A stretch of 64,000 bases of DNA from MnTg04 sp964568075 (lineage in GTDB: Bacteria > Pseudomonadota > Gammaproteobacteria > Steroidobacterales > MnTg04), in the NCBI GenBank assembly GCA_964568075.1, contig CAZMOM010000006.1:49544-113543 (forward strand), written 5' to 3'. Each line of letters starts with the position of its first letter. The first letter of the stretch is position 1. A model generated the notes under the pieces. That model searched no databases. It was given only the letters and a program-made list of their open reading frames with translations, and was not told the origin of the DNA. Shown here piece by piece: positions 57,575-64,000 of the stretch. Both the position numbers and the translations under genes were made by a program.

Positions 57575-59668
57575 TCAGATGTCGAGGACGACCTCGTCAT
57601 CTCCGTCTGCGAGTTTCGGATAAGAGCAACATATTAGCGCTTCACCCGCTTCCGGTGTGGCCATCGGAGCTTCCAGATAATCAACCTGGCCAGCCGTAAT
57701 TTTCGTTGAGCAGGTCTGGCAAATTCCCGAGCGACAGCTGTAGGCCGGTCGCAAGCCTTCAGATTCAGCCAGATCGAGCAACGTGCCTTTCGATGCGTCC
57801 CAGGTTGCCTGTGTTTCGGATTTAGCAAAGCGTACAAGAACAGGCTCTCGGTCCTGCAGATCTTCGGCCAGCCCAATAGTTTGTCCAGGCTGCTCGCGCA
57901 ATAGCGTGGCACCCGGGCCGAAGAACTCATAGTGAATCCTGTTGTCTGCAACGTTGAGATCCTTTAATCCTTCGTACAGCGATTCCAAAAAGGCCGGCGG
58001 CCCACACATATAGAACTCATAGTCATCGAATGGCAATAAGGATTTGATCAGGCCAATATCGACGCGGCCTGTACTATCGAAGTTTTTCCCCTCGACGTCA
58101 TCGTCTGAAGGCTGACTGTAACGGACGTGCACATTCAGACAAGAGTAGTCCGTTGCAAGTGTCCGTACATATCGGTCAAAGGCGTGGTATTCGCTGTTGA
58201 TCGCGCCATGGATAAACCACACCTGCCGAGTACAGCCACAACCGCCACTGTTGTCGGCTAATTGCTCCAGCATGCTGATCATCGGTGTCACACCCACACC
58301 GCCGCTTAGCAGGACCACGGGCCGGGTGCTTGACTCGTCCAAAGTAAACTTGCCGCGCGGCGCCATGGCACGGATGGTGCTTCCCGCTACTACGTGGTCG
58401 TGAAAATAATTTGACGCAACCCCTGGCGGTAAATCAGCTTGCGCGGCTGGTTCTTTCTTAATCGACAACCGGTAATAGGTGCTGTTGGGGGCGTTCGATA
58501 TCGTGTAGGTTCTGCGGATCGGTTCAGTGGCGCCGGGCGGCTGAATTTCGATGGGCAAAAACTGCCCGGCATTGTGGCAAGCCACGCCGGATCCATCTTC
58601 GGGCTCAAGATAGAATGAGGTGATCACCTCACTTTCAATCTCTACCTTTGTTACGGTGTAGTTGCAATAGATATTACCCCGCTCGAGCTCATTTATCTTC
58701 GTCTTGACTTCGTCCCACGAACCGGTCTGATCCAGGCTCGGTGAATAGTCGAGAAAGTTCCAGCGGATCGGCATCGCACCTTCAACCAGGATTCCTTCGT
58801 CCAGGCTAAACCTGACCAGCCGCTCCGCGCCGGCAAAGGCACGGCATTCTTCACTATCCCAAATAATCTCTGCTCTACAGGTAAGATATAAGAGATCGCC
58901 TTTCTCGAAATCGATAAATAACAAGCCAGCACGTGGGTTGAGCAGAATGTTGCCCATGGTGTTGAAGTGATAATTTCCCGAAAAATCAGGAAAAGTCAGC
59001 GTCTTGTCATCGTCGATACGCACAAAACCGGGCTTGCCACCGCGGTGCGAGACATCAGCGCCGTTGGTCACATCGTCGGGGTTTTCTGACAAGTGCGTCG
59101 CGATATAAAATTGATCTGCTTGTGAAATGATCTCTCGAACCCGCTGGTCAAACTTGTCGATGGTCCGAACCGGGCGAGGATCGCCGATATGTTCGATGGC
59201 GGGTAAGAATTCGAAATCACGCGCCTGGATATATTGCGGGCAATTACCGAACGATTGAACCACGCTAATCTTGAAATAACCCTCGTCCATCGAGGACACT
59301 TCACCGTTCAAACGATTGCGCCGGCGAGTCGAGAATTCGATGCCAAGCATGCCGAGCTGTACGCCGTGGGCCAGATTTTCGTTCAATGGATCGCCAAAAA
59401 AGGGTCGTGAATGAATCTCAAATGTGTGTGGGTCGGGAGAGTTCATGAAGCCGGGGCGCCCCACCAGGACCGATGCCCAGGGACGCCCCGCTTTGTCGAT
59501 CGAACCCACAAGCAACATGGGGAGCTGCGCATGGAACTGCCGATGCTCATCGGGCATGTAATCACGGATAAACCGTAGGCCTACATTCTCGATTTGCTCA
59601 CGCACGCCGAGCCGCGATTGAATCTCCTGCTCACCGCGGTGGAATGGCGAGGGTGCGGTACTCGTCAT
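57575..59668 (-). CDS. Fusion of PNPOx-like FMN domain, ferredoxin reductase and 2Fe-2S ferredoxin
   Basis: The protein has 697 residues from the ATG at 59668. The N-terminal 250 residues resemble the pyridoxamine 5'-phosphate oxidase-like FMN-binding fold (HAQLPMLLVGSIDKAGRPWASVLVGRPGF, KPGFVRIDDDKTLTFPDFSGN). The middle is an FNR-type FAD/NAD(P) module (IRRTYTISNAPNSTYYRLSI and VVLLSGGVGVTPMISMLEQL). The C-terminus is a plant-type 2Fe-2S ferredoxin (AYSCRSGICQTCSTKI...ICCS, four Cys). It is probably a self-contained electron-transfer oxidoreductase, NADH to FAD to 2Fe-2S to FMN, with an unknown substrate. It lies 102 bp before moaA on the same strand. Confidence 0.88.
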   Translation of the reverse strand: MTSTAPSPFHRGEQEIQSRLGVREQIENVGLRFIRDYMPDEHRQFHAQLPMLLVGSIDKAGRPWASVLVGRPGFMNSPDPHTFEIHSRPFFGDPLNENLAHGVQLGMLGIEFSTRRRNRLNGEVSSMDEGYFKISVVQSFGNCPQYIQARDFEFLPAIEHIGDPRPVRTIDKFDQRVREIISQADQFYIATHLSENPDDVTNGADVSHRGGKPGFVRIDDDKTLTFPDFSGNYHFNTMGNILLNPRAGLLFIDFEKGDLLYLTCRAEIIWDSEECRAFAGAERLVRFSLDEGILVEGAMPIRWNFLDYSPSLDQTGSWDEVKTKINELERGNIYCNYTVTKVEIESEVITSFYLEPEDGSGVACHNAGQFLPIEIQPPGATEPIRRTYTISNAPNSTYYRLSIKKEPAAQADLPPGVASNYFHDHVVAGSTIRAMAPRGKFTLDESSTRPVVLLSGGVGVTPMISMLEQLADNSGGCGCTRQVWFIHGAINSEYHAFDRYVRTLATDYSCLNVHVRYSQPSDDDVEGKNFDSTGRVDIGLIKSLLPFDDYEFYMCGPPAFLESLYEGLKDLNVADNRIHYEFFGPGATLLREQPGQTIGLAEDLQDREPVLVRFAKSETQATWDASKGTLLDLAESEGLRPAYSCRSGICQTCSTKITAGQVDYLEAPMATPEAGEALICCSYPKLADGDDEVVLDI

Positions 59669-59698
59669 GACGACCCCCATGTACTATTCGGCGATTAC

Positions 59699-59990
59699 CT
59701 ATGCATTCGGGGCAAGAAACTCCACTCGAATGCCACCGGGTATGTTGCACATCATGTGCCGTACCGGCATATCCCCTAAAGGTTCCGGCGCAAATTCTAT
59801 GTCCACATCAGCGGCGTTCTGCAATCATTCACACAGCTCATCCAACGAACCAGTATCGACGGTCAAAGCCAGATGATGCAAGCCGAAAACGTTTTGACGA
59901 TCAAACGGAACTGTGTTGTCGGGATCTGTTGCCTGCCACAAGGTAATCATGAGGTTACCGTCACTCAGGAACACCGCCGCGTATCTATTT
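59699..59990 (-). pseudogene. Truncated VOC-family gene with an internal TGA
   Basis: The minus-strand frame reads RYAAVFLSDGNLMITLWQAT, later FGLHHLALTVDTGSLDELCE, then TGA at 59827-59825, then LQNAADVDIEFAPEPLGDMP and NIPGGIRVEFLAPNA to TAG. This is the C-terminal half of a VOC protein, with the HHLALTVD metal-binding strand. The N-terminal half is missing: the frame runs into the end of the isochorismatase-like gene. The TGA falls where CGA (Arg) would fit. It is a decayed fragment. Confidence 0.75.
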
Positions 59991-60758
59991 ACTCAAACGA
60001 CTAACGGCTTCATCGGTAGTCCAGACCGCGTTGGCCATAAACCGAAAATTGATAAGAGCGGCCAGATAGCCATCGCCTTCCGGAATCTGTGCTGCGGCAG
60101 TTGCGTCCTTAATCACCGCAATCTCGAAGCCCTGTTCCAACAGCTCGTGCATATGTGCTTGCACACACAGGTTGGCGGACATTCCGGCAAGCAGGATTTG
60201 ATCGATATGTTGTTTTCGCAGCTGCAGTACGAGGTCGTTCTGCTCGGGACCGTACACCTTATGCGGCGACGCAATGATTGTTTTGCCATCAAAAATGTAC
60301 TTTTTGTACTGTGGCATAAAATCAGCGCCGGAATTCTCAAATCCCTCCATCGAATAAGCCGAGGGCCGATCGAACATGCCGCTAGCGTGCATGACTTTTT
60401 CCAGCGCGCCTTCAAATTTCCAGCCGTGGTCAGTTGGAAAGTAGTAGTGAGGGGATATAAAAACCGGGATTCCATTTTTCTTTGCAGATTTGAGCAGCTG
60501 TCCGATGTGTTCGACCGTCTTGTTGTGGGTAACGTTATTGCCAACAATACCCCAGGTAACGCCATCCGGGCTCAGGAAATCGATCTGTGGGTCGGTGATC
60601 ACTAATGCGGTTCGCGACAGATCGAGCTCCATGTTGCTGGGCGGCAAACCTGGCTCTGCTGGCTCCGCATAGGGATCTTCCTGCGCACCGACTGTATTAC
60701 TCAGAACAAAGGCGGCGAGAAGAGTAAGAATAGGTGTAAGAAAATGAAACTTTTTCAC
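59985..60758 (-). CDS. Exported isochorismatase-family (cysteine) hydrolase
   Basis: The protein has 257 residues from a GTG at 60758 with CAGGAGA about 6 bases upstream. It has a signal peptide (HFLTPILTLLAAFVLSNTVGA). The fold is clear: ALVITDPQIDFLS (catalytic Asp), HYYFPTDHGWKF and the catalytic Lys in the region after KTIIASPHKVYG, then ILLAGMSANLCVQAHMHELLEQG with the nucleophile Cys. Such enzymes hydrolyse amides or enol ethers. A periplasmic member is less common; its substrate is unknown. It is upstream of the VOC remnant in the same direction. Confidence 0.88.
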   Translation of the reverse strand: MKKFHFLTPILTLLAAFVLSNTVGAQEDPYAEPAEPGLPPSNMELDLSRTALVITDPQIDFLSPDGVTWGIVGNNVTHNKTVEHIGQLLKSAKKNGIPVFISPHYYFPTDHGWKFEGALEKVMHASGMFDRPSAYSMEGFENSGADFMPQYKKYIFDGKTIIASPHKVYGPEQNDLVLQLRKQHIDQILLAGMSANLCVQAHMHELLEQGFEIAVIKDATAAAQIPEGDGYLAALINFRFMANAVWTTDEAVSRLSK

Positions 60759-60936
60759 GACGTTCTCCTGTTGGTCATCAGATGGGCAAGCCATCTACTC
60801 AACTTCTGAGAAGTGCTCGTAGTAGCGAAATCCCGTTCGGTCACGCAAGTTGTATAATTTCAGTATTCAGTTCAATTGTAGTCGCTGACTGGCAATAGTG
60901 CTGTTAATGCGCAAACACATGCTGGTTCTATGCTCA

Positions 60937-61350
60937 CTACTGCGTGGTACCGGCGCTCGCCAGTTGCTCTGCAACATAGTCACGCTCATAGGTAGTTATT
61001 TCATGGAGATTGCCCCAGGGGTCACTAAAGTATAATGAGTACGCCATTTTGTGATCCGTAAGCCTGAGCTCAAGGTCGTGGTTTTCAAGATGCGCTTTCC
61101 AGGACAAAAACTCCCCACCACTGGCTCCAAATGCAAAAGCAGAAGTATTTGGGTGGTCGCCTCTTTCAAAAAATGCCAGGTGAATATTTCCCCCTGGATC
61201 CTCTACGGTCAGGGGACCATTTTTAACAGCCCAGGTCATAAGCGCATCAACGCGCTTGAAACCCATTACAGATTGATACCATTCCTCTGCCTCACCCCAA
61301 CTATCGACATAAATATGTACATGATCGATACCATTCAATTTTGGTGTCAT
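60937..61350 (-). CDS. VOC-superfamily protein
   Basis: The protein has 137 residues from the ATG at 61350; longer starts at 61389 or 61377 are possible. Metal-binding features are visible: NGIDHVHIYVDSWGEAEEWYQ with the first His, NIHLAFFERGDHPNTSAFAFG, and SLYFSDPWGNLHEITTY with the terminal Glu. That arrangement suits a functional lyase or dioxygenase, unlike the neighbouring VOC with Asn at the end. The substrate is not known. It lies 44 bp after the deiodinase-like gene on the same strand. Confidence 0.85.
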   Translation of the reverse strand: MTPKLNGIDHVHIYVDSWGEAEEWYQSVMGFKRVDALMTWAVKNGPLTVEDPGGNIHLAFFERGDHPNTSAFAFGASGGEFLSWKAHLENHDLELRLTDHKMAYSLYFSDPWGNLHEITTYERDYVAEQLASAGTTQ

Positions 61351-61394
61351 AACTATTGACCTTTCGTTCGATGTCATTGAGTTGGCCACGATCG

Positions 61395-62234
61395 TCAGGC
61401 GAAAACCCAGGCGACCAATATACCTGCGACTGCCAACATCCCCACGGCTAGCGTTAGCACTGCAGCAATACCTCGTTGGTCAGGCGATAGCGGCGAGAAA
61501 AGTGTCGCGATGCGTCCGGCCAAAGCCATCGGAAAACCCGCTCGCCACAGGTCTCTAACCGCCTGTGGTCCACCCCGTTTCATCACCGCGTGCACCTGTC
61601 CCATGGCGCGGACTACCGGGCCGATCAAAGCCACGCTTTGTTTGCTTTCCAGAAACCGTCCCGCTGTTACGGTCTCCAGGGCCTGACGCAGCGCGTTCTT
61701 ATCCGCCGCCCATAACGAACGGAAGAGAATTACTCCGTCGCTGTTTATCAGGAATGCGGAGTTCGGCTTCGGATCCAGTGCGCGGTGTAGGTCCCCGTCG
61801 ATATTGTCGACCGCCACCGGCCAATGAATGTCAAAAAATTCCTTCAATGCCCGCGCATGCTCCAGCTTCACTTCCATGGTTTCAGGTTGCGGAAAGCGTT
61901 CTCCCGGATGTGCTTCGCGGACGTATAACATGATGAAATCGACGCGGTCGCTGAAATCGTCATAAAGCTTCTGCAAAGACGGTGCAGCACTGGCTGTCAT
62001 CGGGCAGGTCATTGATCCGAAGGTAAACAGGACGGGCTTGTTGCCGAGGACGTCCCGGTTTACCAGGCGATCACCGGTGGTGGTGACCAATTCAAATGCA
62101 GGCAACGGGTCACCCGGTCCGGCCGAATCTTTGCCGAATCGCAGGTCCCGGAAAAGAAGGCTGGTCGTAAACCGCTTGTAGCGATAATCATTGACAGCAT
62201 CTGGCGACCGTTGGGCGATGTCTGCTGAGCTCAT
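61395..62234 (-). CDS. Deiodinase-like thioredoxin-fold protein with C-terminal membrane segment
   Basis: The protein has 279 residues, with GGAGGG before the ATG. Residues about 40-190 form a peroxiredoxin/thioredoxin-like fold: LGNKPVLFTFGSMTCPMTASAAPSLQKLYDDFSDRVDFIMLYVREAHPGE. FGSMTCP aligns with the iodothyronine deiodinase active site FGSCTUP, with Cys at the Sec position. EAHPGERFP is also shared with that family. The last 60 residues include a hydrophobic segment (AAVLTLAVGMLAVAGILVAWVF) that would anchor it to the membrane with the fold in the cytoplasm or periplasm. The chemistry is probably a Cys-based redox reaction; true deiodination is unproven. Confidence 0.8.
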   Translation of the reverse strand: MSSADIAQRSPDAVNDYRYKRFTTSLLFRDLRFGKDSAGPGDPLPAFELVTTTGDRLVNRDVLGNKPVLFTFGSMTCPMTASAAPSLQKLYDDFSDRVDFIMLYVREAHPGERFPQPETMEVKLEHARALKEFFDIHWPVAVDNIDGDLHRALDPKPNSAFLINSDGVILFRSLWAADKNALRQALETVTAGRFLESKQSVALIGPVVRAMGQVHAVMKRGGPQAVRDLWRAGFPMALAGRIATLFSPLSPDQRGIAAVLTLAVGMLAVAGILVAWVFA

Positions 62235-62259
62235 GAGTCCCTCCAGTCAATGGTTGTGT

Positions 62260-62430
62260 TCAATGGATGTGTCGTATGCCTTTGCCGACCAATATGTAGT
62301 TGACAGGAAATGCCGCCACATAGCCAGCCGCAAGAGCCAGTCCCATGCCGAGCCAGAAGATCCCGCAGCGAAAACCAGGAAGCGAAAACCAGGACATCCA
62401 CAGTTTCTAAGAAGCATCAACACCCGTAAA
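62260..62430 (-). pseudogene. Remnant of a DUF4396-like membrane protein C-terminus
   Basis: The minus-strand frame reads MSWFSLPGFRCGIFWLGMGL, then ALAAGYVAAFPVNYILVGKG and IRHIH before TGA at 62262-62260. The ending Phe-Pro-Val-Asn-Tyr and G-I-R-H resembles the last TM segment and tail of DUF4396 proteins. A TAG lies about 50 codons upstream and no start or N-terminal domain is present. It sits 26 bp before the deiodinase-like gene. Confidence 0.55.
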
Positions 62431-62672
62431 CACAACATTGTCATCAAAAGGCATTTAGGTCGCTCTTATGGATGCCGTGGCCTGTCAGCTATCGATATTG
62501 ACTAATGGCAGCAGCCAGCAGCGCTCCTCCGGCGACCGGATGAATCGAATGGCGTGTAAGTCCTTACGACCGGGTAGCAGCAGGCCCGGTTAGATTTAAA
62601 TGATGTTCCAATCACCGCATCCAACGCTGCCCAAGATGAGCACAGTAAGTTTGTAACGCAGTGAATGAGCCC

Positions 62673-62863
62673 AGGGCACGACCGAAATTAAAAGGTCCGG
62701 AATCGGCTGGCGTGCAGTAGCTGCAACGAAGGTTGCATTGGTCCATGACTGAAATCCGCAGATCCCACATCGGCCGGTTTAGGTTGTCGAGCACGGTATG
62801 CTCTCCACCAACTACGGGCACCTCGTGGTGGAAAGTAACTGGTAGTGCGTCAAGGTCTCGCAT
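62673..62863 (-). pseudogene. Truncated moaA copy (5' end only)
   Basis: The frame begins MRDLDALPVTFHHEVPVVGG and reads to the radical SAM cluster CNLRCSYCTPADSGPFNF, then leaves moaA homology. It matches the first 62 codons of the intact moaA (57283-57472) with scattered differences (for example MDQCNLRC for MDRCNLRC, CTPAD for CMPAD). All of the SAM and second-cluster domains are missing, so it cannot be functional. Homology continues upstream into 62864-62993. Confidence 0.88.
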
Positions 62864-62993
62864 TAGTCAGGCCAAATTCCCGATTTCTTGAGCAAAAACA
62901 CTGTTTGAATGCTTGTTAGAAGTAAGTTTTTTTGCCATTGAATGTGTTTTGTGTGAGTGATCTCATTCAGATGATGAGGACGACCTCGTCATC
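62864..62993 (-). repeat. Duplicated moaA upstream region
   Basis: This stretch matches 57473-57597, the region between moaA and the flavin/2Fe-2S fusion and the last codons of that fusion (GAGGACGACCTCGTCATC is kept). Runs of identical bases such as TTTCTTGAGCAAAAA and GAGTGATCTCATTCAGATG alternate with changes. With the truncated moaA it makes a diverged copy of about 320 bp of the junction. Confidence 0.85.
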
Positions 62994-63224
62994 GCATGCG
63001 CCGACCCGCCGGGTCCGTGCTGAATTCCTTCGCATTCTCGAACAGGGTGACCACGTTTTCCCGGAAATATCACCCTGCTTCCCGGTTGTGATCGCACAGC
63101 CGTTCGTAATCAAGAGCTTGACAAAATATCAGCCAACAAAACATTCACGGTAAAGTGCAGGTGTTCGCCTATTGACTTTTTTGGGGGCAAAGTGCGCTGC
63201 ATTCCACGACCGCACACTTCGGTC

Positions 63225-64000
63225 TCAACGCTTGGCGATCACGGCATTGGCGGGTGTCAGCAACTTGTAGATTTCTGCAAGCATGGACAACGCGATGGAT
63301 TCTGCGCAGTCGGCCCCGATATCGAGTCCGATCGGGCCTTTGATCCGGTCGAGTCCTTCTATGCCTTCACTGGATAAGTCTGCGACCAGCCGATCGCGGC
63401 GGGCCCGCGGACCGAGCACGCCGACATAGGGAATGCTGCTTGGTGCAAGTTGTCTGAGGTAAACACGATCGGTGGTGAGGTGATGGCTCATGACGATCGC
63501 CGCGGAAAATTGTGATAAGTCTGTCGCAGCAGCGAGGTTTTTCGGTTCGATGTTGAACGCATTCGGAAGCTTGTCGAAGCCGGCCTTCTCGAGATACGCC
63601 TGACGATGGTCCATGATGGTGATTCGCCAGCCGAGCTGATTGGCGATGTTGACAACCGGTATCGCATCCAGACCAGCGCCCAGCACGAGCATCCTTGGCA
63701 AGGGTAGCACCCGGGAGTACAGCACGGTCAGCTGTCCCCCGGACTGCTCGTGCGTGATTAAGCGGGTATTGCCCTCGTGAGCTGTTTCCCGATAGTGTTC
63801 CATCAGGGTGGACTCGTAATGATCCGGTACCTGTGTGTTCAGTAGCTGTTCACCGTCGGCGTTGATAATCAGCGTGGCCCCGGTCGGGAGCCTTTCTTCG
63901 CCGCTTTCGATGATGGTTGCGCAGACCACGGGCGACCGGCCTTGAATGCAGTCCGCCAGAGTGCGAAAGGGCTCATAATCGAATGCGGGATCCAGCCGCT
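63225..64000 (-). CDS. XdhC/CoxI-family molybdoenzyme maturation protein (5' partial)
   Basis: The frame is open to the right edge of the window (about 258 visible residues), so the start lies outside. The N-terminal XdhC/CoxI domain is represented by EPFRTLADCIQGRSPVVCAT and TGATLIINADG. The C-terminal Rossmann domain reads MLVLGAGLDAIPVVNIANQLGWRITIMDHRQAYLEK, with YVGVLGPRARRDRL and IKGPIGLDIGADCAESIALSMLAEI as family hallmarks. XdhC proteins bind Moco and promote its sulfuration and insertion into xanthine-dehydrogenase or CO-dehydrogenase-type enzymes. This points to such an enzyme beyond the right edge, using the Moco made by the operon at 51.5-57.5 kb. Confidence 0.9.
   Translation of the reverse strand, partial: RLDPAFDYEPFRTLADCIQGRSPVVCATIIESGEERLPTGATLIINADGEQLLNTQVPDHYESTLMEHYRETAHEGNTRLITHEQSGGQLTVLYSRVLPLPRMLVLGAGLDAIPVVNIANQLGWRITIMDHRQAYLEKAGFDKLPNAFNIEPKNLAAATDLSQFSAAIVMSHHLTTDRVYLRQLAPSSIPYVGVLGPRARRDRLVADLSSEGIEGLDRIKGPIGLDIGADCAESIALSMLAEIYKLLTPANAVIAKR

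Noticed and set aside
1..64000. CRISPR arrays, tRNA, rRNA, insertion sequences, att sites
   Set aside because: I looked for regularly spaced repeats, tRNA cloverleaf ends, rRNA cores, transposase motifs and terminal repeats and saw none.

Overview
The window looks like a fragment of a Gram-negative gammaproteobacterial chromosome, probably a free-living, possibly marine, heterotroph from a draft or metagenome assembly (ten Ns at 4845-4854). The evidence is gene content: the tesA/ybbA/ybbP trio, a chorismate mutase-prephenate dehydrogenase TyrA, MlaA and MlaC, a TonB-dependent receptor with a LacI-type regulator, many lipoproteins with lipoboxes, and a moderately high GC content. I cannot assign it below class. 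I saw no tRNA, rRNA, CRISPR array, transposase or prophage.

Layout. 1-6.1 kb: an energised envelope operon (large TPR protein, TPR lipoprotein, small exported protein, ExbB/MotA-type channel, two ExbD-like proteins, and a TonB/AgmX-like protein), followed by a GspC-like PDZ protein. 6.9-19.5 kb: M14 and S10 exported peptidases, tesA divergent from an ABC ATPase and FtsX-type permease, small lipoproteins, an Uup-type ABC-F ATPase, and a Tat-exported BBE flavoenzyme. 19.5-26.7 kb: a GcvA-like LysR regulator facing a 50-residue protein, small membrane and lipoproteins, a RelE-type toxin-antitoxin pair with a perfect operator palindrome, a VOC protein, and an amidase gene broken by one TGA. 26.7-31.7 kb: a methyltransferase, an unassigned RNA gene of about 413 nt with its own promoter and terminator on the minus strand, and a 1069-residue STAND-BTAD regulator. 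31.6-37.4 kb: a four-gene translationally coupled operon (PQQ dehydrogenase, extended SDR, two membrane proteins), a BamE-like lipoprotein and an FMN reductase.

37.5-45.7 kb is a trehalose utilisation locus: TonB-dependent receptor, MFS permease, cytoplasmic trehalase and glucokinase, divergent from a LacI regulator. Two identical 14-bp palindromes and a near-consensus promoter lie between the two directions. The logic is outer-membrane uptake, inner-membrane uptake, hydrolysis to glucose, then phosphorylation. 45.9-51.4 kb holds mlaA and mlaC (convergent), a lone fetB-like permease, a frameshifted DUF302 gene, tyrA, and an ArsR/SRPBCC pair.

51.5-57.5 kb is a molybdenum cofactor operon read right to left: moaA, moaC, mobA, moaD, a MoaE-MoeB-rhodanese fusion, a TSUP permease and moeA. 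It is flanked by a flavin/2Fe-2S oxidoreductase fusion and, at the right edge, an XdhC-family protein, which suggests that a molybdo-hydroxylase lies beyond the window. The right end and several other places carry decayed gene pieces: a moaA-upstream duplication, a TonB-receptor tail, the start of a fetB-like gene, VOC fragments and a DUF4396-like tail. This points to past segmental duplication and ongoing gene loss.
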